Shown: one piece after another, positions 25,839 to 35,771 of the stretch | Position numbering within the stretch: position 1 is the stretch's first letter | How the letters are laid out: each line of letters begins with the position of its first letter | NCBI RefSeq assembly: GCF_021223605.1 | Contig: NZ_CP075175.1 | Coordinates: 1,654,001-1,718,000, forward strand | Length of the DNA: 64,000 nucleotides | Reading direction: 5' to 3' | From: Paenibacillus sp. 481 | Lineage (GTDB): Bacteria; Bacillota; Bacilli; Paenibacillales; Paenibacillaceae | The notes under the pieces: generated by a model | The model's database searches: none | Told to the model about the DNA's origin: nothing | The model's input: the letters and a program-made list of their open reading frames with translations, nothing else | Made by a program: the position numbers and the translations under genes

Positions 25839-27518
25839 CTAATCTTCGTTATCCCCCTCGCCTTTATCCCCAGTCCTGTCATCACGATCCAGTTCCATCG
25901 CTTCACGCGTAATAATTTCGTTCATCTGATGCTTGATCGTTTCAGAGCGCGTCCCGAAAATGGCCTGTACGCTGTTCCCTACATCTAGCACGCCAGCAGC
26001 GCCCAACTCCTTCAAACGGTCTTTATCCACCTGTTTCGCATCATTAACTTGTACACGCAGTCGTGTAATACACGCGTCCAAGGAGGAAATATTATCTTTA
26101 CCACCTAGCGCGTTCAAGATGTTGCGCGGCAGCTCCTCCTTCGCTCCAGCCCCAATAGTCCCAGCAGATCCAACAACACCAGCAGTTCCCACAGCACCTG
26201 TACCTGCACCAGAACCAGCAACCGCTCCAGCAGCTGCACCGGCACCCACTGTAGCACCAGCTAAGCCAGCCCCTTGTGGCTGCTCACGACCTAACGTTTT
26301 CAAGTTAAACGTCCGAATCGCAAAGCGGAAACCAAAATAATAGATCAATGCAAACACAAGACCGACCGGAATAACAAGCCACCACGGAGTCCGGTTTTGC
26401 AACACACCAAACAACAAAAAGTCGATCACACCACCGGAAAAAGTCATCCCGATCTTAATGCCGAGCAAATGCATCGTGAGAAAGGACAGTCCAGCAAAAA
26501 ACACATGAACCGCAAACAACAGCGGCGCTACGAACAAGAAAGAAAATTCAAGCGGCTCCGTAATCCCTGTTAAAAAAGAAGTCAACGCCGCCGAACCGAG
26601 CAGCCCCGCCACCATCGTCCGGTTCTCCGGTCTCGCTTCGTGATACATGGCCAGCGCAGCCGCAGGAAGCCCAAACATCATAAACGGATATTTTCCAGTC
26701 ATAAATGTTCCGGCTGTCAGTTCAACCCCATCTTTCAGTTGGGCAAAAAAGATTTTTTGATCCCCGCGGATAAGCTCCCCTGCCTTATCCACATACTGGC
26801 CGAATTCGAACCAGAACGGTGAGTAAAAAATGTGATGCAGCCCAAACGGAATAAGCGCTCGCTCGCCGATTCCGAACACAAAAGCGGCTAACGCACGGTT
26901 CGAGTCAATAAGCGAATACGAGAAAGCATTAAGCCCATGCTGAACAGGCGGCCATAAAAATACCAACACAACCCCGATTAGCAGCGAGGTTACCGCCGTT
27001 ATAATCGGGACGAAGCGCTTGCCAGCAAAAAAGCCTAAGTACGACGGCAACTCGATCGTAAAAAACCGCTGATACAGCAACGCGGCCGTAATCCCGATAA
27101 TAATGCCGCCGAACACGCCCGTTTGCAAGGTTGGAATACCCTGAATGACGGCATACGCAGAATCCGTCTTCACTAACTCAGGTGTCACGTTCAAAATGAC
27201 CTTCATCGTGACATTCATGACGAAGTAGCCGACAATCGCAGCCATACCAGCGACGCCGTCTCCTCCTGCAAGACCGATGGCGACACCAACGGCAAACAGC
27301 AGCGATAAGTTGTCAAATACGATGCCGCCCGCCTGCTCCATCACACTAGCCACTAATGTCATCACCGTGCCACCGAGGAATGGAAGCCGCGCTACAAGGT
27401 CGGGATTTTGCAATGCATTCCCGATACCTAACAAAATACCCGCCGCAGGCAAGATGGCGACAGGTAGCATAAGCGCCTTACCTACCTTTTGCAGCACGCC
27501 AAATAATGATTTAAACAT
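25839..27518 (-). CDS. ptsG: PTS EIICB, glucose/N-acetylglucosamine family
   Basis: Phosphotransferase permease of 559 aa that transports and phosphorylates a hexose. I start at ATG 27518, where [20 protein letters not shown] matches PtsG N-termini; the ATG at 27563 lacks a site. The IIC domain covers about 1-400 ([35 protein letters not shown]). A Gly/Ala-rich linker (about 415-458) leads to IIB (about 460-540), with the phosphocysteine in [11 protein letters not shown] near residue 483. No IIA domain is fused, unlike B. subtilis PtsG, so a separate IIA is needed. Glucose is the best guess; related permeases take N-acetylglucosamine or maltose. Confidence 0.85.
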   Translation of the reverse strand: MFKSLFGVLQKVGKALMLPVAILPAAGILLGIGNALQNPDLVARLPFLGGTVMTLVASVMEQAGGIVFDNLSLLFAVGVAIGLAGGDGVAGMAAIVGYFVMNVTMKVILNVTPELVKTDSAYAVIQGIPTLQTGVFGGIIIGITAALLYQRFFTIELPSYLGFFAGKRFVPIITAVTSLLIGVVLVFLWPPVQHGLNAFSYSLIDSNRALAAFVFGIGERALIPFGLHHIFYSPFWFEFGQYVDKAGELIRGDQKIFFAQLKDGVELTAGTFMTGKYPFMMFGLPAAALAMYHEARPENRTMVAGLLGSAALTSFLTGITEPLEFSFLFVAPLLFAVHVFFAGLSFLTMHLLGIKIGMTFSGGVIDFLLFGVLQNRTPWWLVIPVGLVFALIYYFGFRFAIRTFNLKTLGREQPQGAGLAGATVGAGAAAGAVAGSGAGTGAVGTAGVVGSAGTIGAGAKEELPRNILNALGGKDNISSLDACITRLRVQVNDAKQVDKDRLKELGAAGVLDVGNSVQAIFGTRSETIKHQMNEIITREAMELDRDDRTGDKGEGDNED

Positions 27519-27610
27519 AACTTTCAGCCCCAATCCGACTTTCTGCACCACACCTATGAACATGTTATAAAGTTACATTCTCACATCATTACGCTAAATA
27601 TGCATGAGCA

Positions 27611-27668
27611 GTAAATAAAAGCCGCCCTCACCACATTCGGGCATTACCCGATGCTGTGAAAGCGGCTT
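27611..27668 (-). terminator. Terminator of the ABC exporter operon (or ptsG leader)
   Basis: Stem of 7 bp (27619-27625 with 27662-27668), extended by an inner hairpin around CGGG/CCCG, followed on the minus strand by TTTTATTTA. It lies between the last permease gene and the ptsG start. PtsG leaders in Bacillales often use antitermination, but I did not see a clear antiterminator sequence. Confidence 0.75.
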
Positions 27669-27696
27669 AATCATGTATACGATAACGATTGCCTTG

Positions 27697-28842
27697 TTAT
27701 ACAACGCCTCGCTTGGTTGGTTTAAGTACCACAGATCCGATGCCCAGAAAAATAAGAGCAAACAAGAGCAGCACTGAAATGTGCATCGTGATGCTAGCAA
27801 TCGAACCTCCTGCCGCCAACCGTTCCATAGCATCCAACACCCAACGCTGCGGGAAGAAGTAGGACACCTTTTGCATATAGTCTTTCATAATCCAAGCAGG
27901 CCAGAAGCAGCCTCCGATCATGCACGAAGGCATAATCGCCATAATACTGACCGGTGAGTAGTTCGCTGGGTTCGAAATAATAGCACCAATCAAACAGGCA
28001 AAGCCAAAAGAAGCGAGTACAAACAACTCCAACAGCAGCCATTGCGACCACCATGTCATCCCTAAGTCAACATTAAGGCCTACCCTCGTCACGAGCAGAA
28101 CAAGTATAATTTGCAACGAACCGAACATAAATCCGCCTATAAAATTGCCGAGCGTAATCTCGTAGCTCCGCACGGGAGCTGCATACATGCGCTCCATCGT
28201 ATAGTTTTGTTTATCCGTGAGCATCACAGATACACAGCTCATCGAGGTGAACATCATAAACATGAGCGTGATTCCCATCGCCTGTGTCAAATTGGATGGC
28301 ACATACAATTTATAATCAACAATCTCAGCCTGCACTTGTTCACTAGATAAATTCCCTAACATTTGCGTTACTGCCTTATCATGCTCGGCTGGCGACAGTT
28401 TAGCTGTACGGATGACATGAGCGATTTTACCTAGCTCATATGTCGTCTGTTCTACATTCATAGTGAGTGCCACACTGCGCTCATTCTCTTGCATTTTTAG
28501 CAGCTCAACCGTCGGTTTTTCCTTCTTTCCCAACCGCTCACCGTATCCTGCATGAATAATAAATCCTACTTTTTGCTGTTTCGTAACCGCCTCTCGAAGC
28601 TCATCCACTTGCTTCATTTCAGTCAAATCGAAGGAGCGTTCCAACTCGCTCAACAAGTGGGCTGACCAAGCTGTTTGATCGGCATCGACATACCTAATCT
28701 CCGTCTTCGTTATATCCGGGTTTCCTAATTGCACCAAAATAAAACTGACGATGACAACCGGCAAACCGAGCGTCACAATTAAAGTCCGCCTATCGCTAAC
28801 CATTCTTCTAAAAAAGTTCTGGGCTATCCAGATACTATTCAT
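27697..28842 (-). CDS. ABC-2 type exporter permease (LnrN-like)
   Basis: ABC-2 membrane subunit of 381 aa. I start at ATG 28842, preceded by AAAGGTGG and overlapping the upstream permease stop by 4 bp; the longer frame is a shadow of that gene. It has one N-terminal TM helix, an extracytoplasmic region (about 45-190) and a C-terminal bundle of five or six helices (about 195-370), the ABC2_membrane_3 layout. Together with the next permease and the ATPase it forms an exporter similar to B. subtilis LnrLMN (linearmycin resistance). Substrate inferred, not shown. Confidence 0.82.
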   Translation of the reverse strand: MNSIWIAQNFFRRMVSDRRTLIVTLGLPVVIVSFILVQLGNPDITKTEIRYVDADQTAWSAHLLSELERSFDLTEMKQVDELREAVTKQQKVGFIIHAGYGERLGKKEKPTVELLKMQENERSVALTMNVEQTTYELGKIAHVIRTAKLSPAEHDKAVTQMLGNLSSEQVQAEIVDYKLYVPSNLTQAMGITLMFMMFTSMSCVSVMLTDKQNYTMERMYAAPVRSYEITLGNFIGGFMFGSLQIILVLLVTRVGLNVDLGMTWWSQWLLLELFVLASFGFACLIGAIISNPANYSPVSIMAIMPSCMIGGCFWPAWIMKDYMQKVSYFFPQRWVLDAMERLAAGGSIASITMHISVLLLFALIFLGIGSVVLKPTKRGVV

Positions 28843-30017
28843 CGGGACACCACCTTTCGACCGCCGATAAGTGCTGCAGTTAGCAACGCAAACGCCAATG
28901 TGCCTAATACGAGCAAGGGAGTCGTAATATCTTGAAAAGTTGCACCCATCATCGATTCCAGTATGCCTTGCATCGCCCAATCAGGTACTAAAAAAGCCCC
29001 GATTGCATCCTGTAATTTAGGAATCGGTATAAAGCCACCGCTCAGCGCCATCATCGTGGCAATGATAAACTGGAACAGACCTTGAATCGCCTTTTCCGAC
29101 TTCATAAAAATACATACAATAAGCCCTATGCCTAATGAAATCATCGCTACAAGCAGACATATCACAAAGGAAATAAACCATGAGCTTCCCCAGTCAACCC
29201 CGAACAACAACGTTGTCGCTACCATAATAAACGCGGCTTGCATCGCTACTAATAGTAGCTGCCCTAACACTTTGCCGACTAACACGACATAAATCGAATT
29301 CGGCGCCGTTATCATCCGCTGCAAGGTGCGCTGTCCGTAATCCATGGAAATGGATAGGGCAAGCTGCATCCCTGCATAAAGCACAAACATCACGATCATG
29401 GATGCGCTGTAATATTGCATCGCTGAGACGTTTCTATCCGTATTCAGCTTCCCATTGACGACGACACCCCCCATGCGCGAAGAGCTATTGTCCTGTTGCA
29501 AGGCAGCCATCACTTGCGGCGCTTGATGCTGCTTTGCAAAGATCGCTGACGCTTGGCGTACTTGCAGCTCACTAACAAAGCTTTCAAACAGCGCTTCCGC
29601 TCGCATGTTTGTCGCATATTTGCTGCCTCTTATCCACTCTAGTGAGGCCTTCTTGCCTTGCATGACTTGCTCCGAGAACTGAGCTGGCATGCGCACCGCA
29701 TAGTTCAACTTACCGTCCTTAATATCAGCTATCGCGGCTTCTCGCTTGCTGTACGATGTGATGACAGTATTCTCTTTCATATGTTCCGTACTCAAAAAGG
29801 CTTCAAATGCTTGCCGAATGGCACCGTTGTCTTCCATTACAACGCCGATTTTCACCTTGTTCACATTTAGTTTTTGTGTGCCGAACAGACCTGACTCGGC
29901 TAAGGAAGAGCCGAGAATAAAAATAAGTGCGACAGGTAACAAAAAGTTAATGATCATGACTGAGCGAATCCGCGACATACGGACCCACTCCAATGAGGCT
30001 ATCGACCATAAGTTCAT
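28839..30017 (-). CDS. ABC-2 type exporter permease (LnrM-like)
   Basis: ABC-2 permease of 392 aa with an N-terminal TM helix (about 22-40), a long extracytoplasmic domain and a six-helix C-terminal block starting at ASMIVMFVLYAGMQLALSIS. Topology matches the downstream permease, so the two probably form a heterodimer. Start ATG 30017 follows AGGGGGAGC, 12 bp after the ATPase gene. The stop overlaps the next start. Confidence 0.85.
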   Translation of the reverse strand: MNLWSIASLEWVRMSRIRSVMIINFLLPVALIFILGSSLAESGLFGTQKLNVNKVKIGVVMEDNGAIRQAFEAFLSTEHMKENTVITSYSKREAAIADIKDGKLNYAVRMPAQFSEQVMQGKKASLEWIRGSKYATNMRAEALFESFVSELQVRQASAIFAKQHQAPQVMAALQQDNSSSRMGGVVVNGKLNTDRNVSAMQYYSASMIVMFVLYAGMQLALSISMDYGQRTLQRMITAPNSIYVVLVGKVLGQLLLVAMQAAFIMVATTLLFGVDWGSSWFISFVICLLVAMISLGIGLIVCIFMKSEKAIQGLFQFIIATMMALSGGFIPIPKLQDAIGAFLVPDWAMQGILESMMGATFQDITTPLLVLGTLAFALLTAALIGGRKVVSR

Positions 30018-30029
30018 CGCTTGCTCCCC

Positions 30030-30977
30030 CTAATCGCGCAATTGTCGGCCGGTTAACGTTAAGAACAATGTTTCTAGATTCGCTTCTTCACGCTGTAACG
30101 TCTTAATATGAACTTGATGCTGCGACAAAATGAACAGGATGTCCTGCATCGAACCGTTGCCTGAAGGCAGCTCAATCGTTAACCAATTATCGTGCGCAAT
30201 GACTTGCTTAATTTGCGGATGCCGTTTCAATTCGTCGATTAATTGCGGGGCATCTACCTCCACGACACACGTCGTCTCGATCGATAGCTTCTCGTCATAG
30301 CCCACTTGTTGGCGCAAATGCTCTTGTGTGCCGCACGCAATGAGGCGCCCCTCATTCATAATCCCGATGCGGCTCGCAACCGCCGACACCTCTTCCATGT
30401 AGTGGCTCGTATAAATGATCGTCGAGCCTTCCTCATTTAGCGCTTTAACCGACTCTAAAATGTGGTTCCGCGAATGTGGGTCAATACCTACAGTAGGCTC
30501 ATCCATAATGATGAGCTTAGGTTGGTGCGCAATCGCACACGCAATGTTCAGCCGCCGCTTCATTCCGCCAGAAAAAGCCGTCGGTTTATCATGCTGCCGC
30601 TCCGTTAAACCGACTCGCTCCAGCGCTTTATCTACCTGCTGCTGCAACTGTTTCCCTCGCAATCCATACAATTTAGCAAAAAAGTTAACGTTGTCACGTG
30701 CTGAAACGTTCTCGAATATCGCAAGGTCCTGTGGCACAAGACCGATACATCCTTTTACTTTTAACGGATCTTTTCGAATCGAGTAGTTATCGATAACTAT
30801 ATCTCCGCCATCCAAGCTTAACAGTCCAGTTAACATATTGATGGTTGTACTTTTTCCGGCACCATTTGGCCCAAGCAAGCCGAATACTTCGCCCTGCTCA
30901 ATATTTAAGTTAAGATTCTCGACAACGTAACGATTGTCGAAACGCTTCGCCACCTGTTTTAACTGAACGATGCTCAT
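30030..30977 (-). CDS. ABC transporter ATPase (LnrL-like)
   Basis: ATP-binding subunit of 315 aa driving the exporter. Walker A is GPNGAGKST, the Q-loop is LVPQDLAIF, the signature is FSGGMKRRLN, and Walker B is LIIMDEPTVGID, followed by the H-loop YTSHYMEEV. Residues 230-315 form the accessory C-terminal domain of DrrA/CcmA-type drug exporters. Start ATG 30977 follows GGGAGG. It is the first gene of the operon, divergent from the histidine kinase gene at 31200. Confidence 0.92.
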   Translation of the reverse strand: MSIVQLKQVAKRFDNRYVVENLNLNIEQGEVFGLLGPNGAGKSTTINMLTGLLSLDGGDIVIDNYSIRKDPLKVKGCIGLVPQDLAIFENVSARDNVNFFAKLYGLRGKQLQQQVDKALERVGLTERQHDKPTAFSGGMKRRLNIACAIAHQPKLIIMDEPTVGIDPHSRNHILESVKALNEEGSTIIYTSHYMEEVSAVASRIGIMNEGRLIACGTQEHLRQQVGYDEKLSIETTCVVEVDAPQLIDELKRHPQIKQVIAHDNWLTIELPSGNGSMQDILFILSQHQVHIKTLQREEANLETLFLTLTGRQLRD

Positions 30978-31199
30978 TCAACTTCGCCTCCCATTTACTC
31001 ATGTCTGTATTGTAGGGCAAAGAGAGATCTAGAGGACGTACGTAAAGTCATTCTTTCAAGGTGACTTAAGTCATAATATGAACCTCAAACAAGACAGTCT
31101 TACTACGTACCAGATATGATAGTATGAGAGAATAGGAATATGTTGGTGAACAGCAAATACGTTGGTTCACTTGACGCCGTACAGCATCAAGGAGGGGAC

Positions 31200-32420
31200 A
31201 TGATGAACAAAGCGCCGCAAACGTTTCTTTGGTATGCGCTGATGATTGTGCCTGTGCTCGTTTCCATGCGCGGTAAAATAGACATCGCTATTTTGGAATA
31301 CGCTTTCTTTACCCTTTTCTTTATAGCTATCGCCGTCTGGCGGCAAATCTGGTGGCCGTCGTTAAGACAGACTTCGAACCCGCTAATCGAGTCATCCTTA
31401 GCACATAGTCATATTCAAGGGGCCAACTCCTCTACTCGCACAACCTATGTCGCTTATGCGGCTTATTTCATAGAGACGATATACGGGGCATGGCTATCCT
31501 CACAATACGAGGGCATGTTGTTCATGCTAAGCGGCTCAACCTTGTTATCCATTTCTCCACAATGGTCACGCCGTGTCCAAATGACGGCTATCGTTGTGAC
31601 ACTCGCATGTTTCAATGTAAGTCTAATAGACAGAGCCGAGACGATTATTACGATAGCCAATTTAGCAGGCTGCGCTATCGCCCTGCTTCATTTGTACGCG
31701 CTGAAGCTTATCCAAGAGCTGCGCAATCTCGTACAGCTTAACGCGGCACTGCGCATTCAAGCGCATGATCTGGAGGCGGCCAAGCAAGACGTGCTTCTGT
31801 ATGCAGGCCGTATTGAGCAGACAGCGCAAGCCGATGAACGCAACCGCATTGCACACGAATTGCACGACGAATTGGGGCATAAGCTTGTCCGCGTCAAGCT
31901 TATGATGGATGCCGCCGTGCAAGTGGCAGAGCATCGTCCCGAACAGGCTGCTGCGCTGACGTCCTCTGTACGCGATCAGTTGAGCGACAGTATGGACCTG
32001 CTACGCAGAACCGTGCGTAAAATGAAGCCTGCCGACGGCACGGTTCGCTCCTATTCGTTAGATCGACTCGTTCAGCAATGCAACGAGGATGGGCAGTTAA
32101 GCGTAGCCTTAGAGCTAAGTGGCATGCCGTTTCCCCTGTATCCAAGCGTCGAGATTATGCTCTATCGCAATGCGCAAGAAGCGATCTCCAACGCCATCCG
32201 CCACGGACAAGCGACCAAAGTGAAGCTTGCGCTGCATTACGATAACAATAAAATCATGTTGGAGGCGGAAAATAACGGACTTGTGCCGGAAGGTAAACTG
32301 CAAATCGGCCTTGGGCTGCGTGGGATGCAAGAACGAGCCGCCACACTGGGCGGCCAAGTCGAGTGGTTTACTCTACCAGCATTTATAGTGCGCACCGTGG
32401 TGCCTTACAACCGGTATTAG
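31200..32420 (+). CDS. NarL-type sensor histidine kinase (LnrJ-like)
   Basis: Sensor kinase of 406 aa. I start at ATG 31200, 4-5 bp after AAGGAGGGG; the frame upstream lacks a site. The N-terminal half has five or six TM helices with almost no extracytoplasmic domain, the intramembrane-sensing layout. The HisKA_3 phosphoacceptor motif is RNRIAHELHDELGHKLVRVK, and the HATPase reads YRNAQEAISNAIRHG and GLGLRGMQERA. Divergent from an ABC-2 exporter, as LnrJK is next to LnrLMN, so it probably senses the membrane-active substrate of that exporter. Confidence 0.88.
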   Translation: MMNKAPQTFLWYALMIVPVLVSMRGKIDIAILEYAFFTLFFIAIAVWRQIWWPSLRQTSNPLIESSLAHSHIQGANSSTRTTYVAYAAYFIETIYGAWLSSQYEGMLFMLSGSTLLSISPQWSRRVQMTAIVVTLACFNVSLIDRAETIITIANLAGCAIALLHLYALKLIQELRNLVQLNAALRIQAHDLEAAKQDVLLYAGRIEQTAQADERNRIAHELHDELGHKLVRVKLMMDAAVQVAEHRPEQAAALTSSVRDQLSDSMDLLRRTVRKMKPADGTVRSYSLDRLVQQCNEDGQLSVALELSGMPFPLYPSVEIMLYRNAQEAISNAIRHGQATKVKLALHYDNNKIMLEAENNGLVPEGKLQIGLGLRGMQERAATLGGQVEWFTLPAFIVRTVVPYNRY

Positions 32421-32435
32421 AATGGAGGGCTAAAG

Positions 32436-33104
32436 ATGCTAAAAATGACACCGATTCGCGTCATTATTGTCGATGACGATGCCTTTATCCGCGAAAGCTT
32501 AAAGATTATTATCGATATGCACGAAGATATGCAAGTCGCTGCTACTTGCAGCCATGGCAGAGAAGCGCACGAAGCCGTCATATCCGCGGGCGCCGATGTG
32601 GTGCTGATGGACATTCGCATGCCGCAATGTGATGGTGTTGAAGGAACGAAGCTCGTTAAGCAAGCGGCTCCCGATACGAACGTCCTTATTTTGACGACGT
32701 TTGACGATGATGAATATATTGTGCAGGCGCTGCGCAACGGAGCGAGTGGCTATTTGCTTAAAAATGCCGCCCCCGATCGAATCGTGAGCGGCATTCGGAC
32801 GGTTCATTCCGGCACCATGCTGATGGACCCCCAAGTCGGTAGCAAGCTAAGCGCACTGCTGCAAGCTAAGCCCCAATCGAGACCGGAGCCAGCCTGGAAA
32901 AAGCATGGCCTAACGGCGACTGAGCAGGCGGTCACACAGCATATCGCCAACGGCATGACGAATAAGGAGATTGCAGCCGCGCTATTTTTGAGTGAAGGTA
33001 CCATCAAAAATTATGTGACCGATATTTTGTCCAAATTGGAACTGCGTGACCGCACGCAACTGGCGATTTGGTATTGGAAACAACGAGCGGTCAGCGAGAA
33101 TTGA
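32436..33104 (+). CDS. NarL/FixJ response regulator (LnrK-like)
   Basis: Response regulator of 222 aa. The receiver has VDDDAFIRE, the phosphoacceptor in VVLMDIRMPQCDG and the lysine in SGYLLKNA. The LuxR-type HTH lies at about 155-215 (GLTATEQAVTQHIANGMTNK, then IAAALFLSEGTIKNYVTDIL). Start ATG 32436 follows GGAGGG, 15 bp after the kinase gene. It likely activates the divergent ABC operon from the 222-bp intergenic region. Confidence 0.92.
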   Translation: MLKMTPIRVIIVDDDAFIRESLKIIIDMHEDMQVAATCSHGREAHEAVISAGADVVLMDIRMPQCDGVEGTKLVKQAAPDTNVLILTTFDDDEYIVQALRNGASGYLLKNAAPDRIVSGIRTVHSGTMLMDPQVGSKLSALLQAKPQSRPEPAWKKHGLTATEQAVTQHIANGMTNKEIAAALFLSEGTIKNYVTDILSKLELRDRTQLAIWYWKQRAVSEN

Positions 33105-33170
33105 AACCTATGTCACCTGTTTCGATTTGAATGATGAATTGATTGATAATTTGAATAATGATTCGTCGTG

Positions 33171-34076
33171 TTACGGATGCTTAATACTTGCCGCCTTTGC
33201 CGCTTGCAACGCTTGGTGAGCTAACACCAACGCACCTGTAATACCTGAACAATCTTTCAATTGCGGCGGAACAAGGTAAGTATCCAATCGGTTAAGAATC
33301 GCTTCATGTGCAATGTAGCCATTTAACATCGTGCGCACCTGCTCGCGGATAAGCGTTAGCAATTGCTGCTGCTTCGCTACGCCGCCGCCCAAGATGATTT
33401 TTTCCGGTGACAAAATCAACATGTAATTCATAATGGCCTGTGCGATATAATACGCTTGAATTTCCCACGCTTTATGGTCTGAGCTCAGCTCGTACGCTTT
33501 TACGCCCCACCGTTCTTCAAGGGCTGGGCCACTGGCCATCCCTTCCAAACAGTCTTGATGATAGGGGCATCTGCCTGCATACAAGTCTTCTGGGTGCCGC
33601 CGCACGAGCAGGTGCCCCATCTCCGGATGGGTCAACCCGTGTACGAGCTTACCTTCTACGAGCGCCCCAGCCCCAATGCCTGTACCTATCGTCATATACA
33701 GACAGCTGCTTAATCCTTGTGCAGCCCCCCACATCGCTTCGCCGAGAGCGGCCGCATTGACGTCAGTATCAAAGGTAATCGGCACGTCAATATGACGCTG
33801 TATATGCCCTACCACATCATAGTTGGACCAGTGCGGCTTGGGCGTCAGTGTAATGTGCCCATAAGTCGCGCTGGCATGATTCAAATCTATAGGACCGAAC
33901 GATCCGAAGCCGATCGCGCTAATCTTTTTATTTTCAAAAAATTGAACTACTCTCCCCATGGTCTCTTCAGGCATTGTCGTCGCAAACGACTCCATGTCCA
34001 CAATCTCACCCGTAGATGTTCCTACAGCAACGACAAACTTTGTACCGCCGCCTTCAATGGCCCCTAAATAGGTCAT
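33171..34076 (-). CDS. ROK-family sugar kinase (fructokinase-like)
   Basis: Cytoplasmic ATP-dependent sugar kinase of 301 aa. I start at ATG 34076 (MTYLGAIEGGGTKFVVAVG), placed after a GGTGGGGGAG site. The phosphate-binding loop near the start, the catalytic aspartate in TFDTDVNAAALGEA, the GTGIGAGALVEGKLVHG loop and the zinc motif H-x-C-x-C (RHPEDLYAGRCPYHQDCLEG) are present. It resembles the fructokinases GmuE/YdhR of B. subtilis rather than glucokinase. The next gene (35685) is not related, so no pathway can be assigned. Confidence 0.87.
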   Translation of the reverse strand: MTYLGAIEGGGTKFVVAVGTSTGEIVDMESFATTMPEETMGRVVQFFENKKISAIGFGSFGPIDLNHASATYGHITLTPKPHWSNYDVVGHIQRHIDVPITFDTDVNAAALGEAMWGAAQGLSSCLYMTIGTGIGAGALVEGKLVHGLTHPEMGHLLVRRHPEDLYAGRCPYHQDCLEGMASGPALEERWGVKAYELSSDHKAWEIQAYYIAQAIMNYMLILSPEKIILGGGVAKQQQLLTLIREQVRTMLNGYIAHEAILNRLDTYLVPPQLKDCSGITGALVLAHQALQAAKAASIKHP

Positions 34077-34126
34077 AAGCTCCCCCACCTTATCAAAATA
34101 ACGCTCCTAACTCTAACGCAACCTTT

Positions 34127-34168
34127 AACTTTAACTTCGACTTTAACTTCTACTTCTACTTCAACTTG
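34127..34168. repeat. Hexanucleotide tandem repeat
   Basis: Seven in-phase units of the form NACTTY (AACTTT, AACTTC, GACTTT, AACTTC, TACTTC, TACTTC, AACTTG), in the gap between divergent genes at 34076 and 34339. Looser copies flank it on both sides (34109-34185). Confidence 0.8.
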
Positions 34169-34338
34169 ACTCTAGCACTGACTCCTATTTCAACTTCTTC
34201 CCTATTAACATTAAACCATCTACCTATGACGTCAACATCGTTTTATGATTTCTCCCTCATTTTTCAAAATAAGCACCGCTCTAACAAATACTCAACGTTT
34301 TGCCGATATACATGATGTAGTCTGTCTATGGAGGGGAG

Positions 34339-35685
34339 ATGGATTTGGTACGCTTTGTTAAAAGACTAAATCGTTGGTTACTTATTTGTATATTCGTATC
34401 GCTGTGTGCGTATCCGATTAAAATATTAGCCTCAAAAATAGATAAAAACACGTTGTCACTCGCCTTTGGTCTACCATCCGATGACATTGTCGTCATGATG
34501 TACAGCAATACAGCCAAGGCAGGACGTTACTTGATACCGATCGATGAAGGGCGTCCTCATGCGACGCCTTATACGAACGGTGGCGAAACGCTAGTGCCCG
34601 CTCGCTTTCTTGCTTCTCAGCTCGACGCAGAGCTGACGATCAACGAGAAGCAAGGTACATTGACGCTGACTGGGGGACGTTCATCCGTCACGTATCAGCT
34701 CAATAAAGCTGCTGCCAAGATAGACGGCAAGCCTACGAAGCTGCATGCCCCAGCTCAAATAAAAGAGGGGCTCGCTTATGTACCGCTGCGTGCAGCAGGA
34801 CAAGCTTTCGGCCGCAATATGCACGCGCAAGACGGGCTTGTCGCGCTCACACGTAACGTTGAGCCACCTGATTCGGAGCAGTGGCAAGATTGGCGTGAAC
34901 AGCTCGTCGCCTATATTGCCTATGACACCGTTGGCTCCTATACCGTAGAGTTCCGCGGCAGCATCGTTGCCATCTATCGCCGCTGGGAAGACGCTATCGG
35001 CGCCGCACGGCAAGTGCCCGGACGCATCGTAAAGTACCGCGGTCAGCACGCGCTATGGGACCCGCAGCGCCCAGCGCCGAAGTCGTTCCGCGTGAACGAG
35101 GCGCCACTTATTATGCAGCTGCCCGAGCTACCACGCGGCTGTGAAGTGACTTCGCTCGCCATGCTGCTTCATTCCGCCGGAATCGAGGCGGATAAGATGG
35201 AGCTGGCACGCGAAATACGCAAGAACACCGCGCCTTATATTCGCGTCGGTAATGAAATTCACTTTGGCAACCCGAACAACGGCTTCGTCGGTGATATGTA
35301 CTCGTTCGATAAGCCAGGACTCGGTGTATACCACGATCCCATTGCCGAACTCGCAGAAAAGTACATGCCCGGACGAATTATGGATATTACCGGCACATCT
35401 TTTGAGCATCTACTCGGGACGGTTGCCCAAGGTACGCCAGTGTGGGTCATTCACACGACGCTGTACGACGCAGTTCCTGCCAACGCATGGCAGACGTGGC
35501 AGACCGAAGACGGCCCGATTCAGGTCACGTACTATGAACATTCATTGCTTGTTACAGGCTATGATGAGAAATATGTGTACGTCAACGATCCATTAGGCCG
35601 ACGTAATAAAGTCGAGCGCGCTGCATTTAAGCGCGGCTGGGTGCAGATGGGCAGTCAGGCTGTTACCTATTCACCTAACGAATAA
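34339..35685 (+). CDS. Secreted stalk-domain protein with C39-like peptidase domain
   Basis: Exported protein of 448 aa. An N-terminal hydrophobic signal (about 13-32) is followed by a copper-amine-oxidase-N-like stalk domain (about 60-170, ETLVPARFLASQLDAELTI and LAYVPLRAAGQAFGRNM). A C39-like peptidase domain (about 255-445) follows. Its candidate triad is the cysteine in LPRGCEVTSLAMLL, the histidine in YEHSLLVTGYD and the Asp in VNDPLGR. B. subtilis YvpB is a known relative of this arrangement. Substrate unknown. The ribosome binding site (GGAGG) lies 4 bp from ATG 34339; a TTG at 34345 is a better-spaced alternative. Confidence 0.82.
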   Translation: MDLVRFVKRLNRWLLICIFVSLCAYPIKILASKIDKNTLSLAFGLPSDDIVVMMYSNTAKAGRYLIPIDEGRPHATPYTNGGETLVPARFLASQLDAELTINEKQGTLTLTGGRSSVTYQLNKAAAKIDGKPTKLHAPAQIKEGLAYVPLRAAGQAFGRNMHAQDGLVALTRNVEPPDSEQWQDWREQLVAYIAYDTVGSYTVEFRGSIVAIYRRWEDAIGAARQVPGRIVKYRGQHALWDPQRPAPKSFRVNEAPLIMQLPELPRGCEVTSLAMLLHSAGIEADKMELAREIRKNTAPYIRVGNEIHFGNPNNGFVGDMYSFDKPGLGVYHDPIAELAEKYMPGRIMDITGTSFEHLLGTVAQGTPVWVIHTTLYDAVPANAWQTWQTEDGPIQVTYYEHSLLVTGYDEKYVYVNDPLGRRNKVERAAFKRGWVQMGSQAVTYSPNE

Positions 35686-35697
35686 CAATAGACGAAG

Positions 35698-35741
35698 CAA
35701 GGCTGTCGAGAGCGAATCTTCTCGACAGCCTTGTTCTTTTT
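35698..35741 (+). terminator. Terminator of the C39 peptidase gene
   Basis: Perfect 14-bp stem (35698-35711 with 35720-35733), an 8-nt loop and a T-rich tail with five T. Confidence 0.93.
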
Positions 35742-35771
35742 CACCGTATATGTTCTAATCCTCATTATTCC

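Noticed and set aside
28843-28980. An N-terminal extension of the second ABC permease
   Set aside because: It reads through the upstream permease gene in another frame; ATG 28842 with AAAGGTGG is the start.
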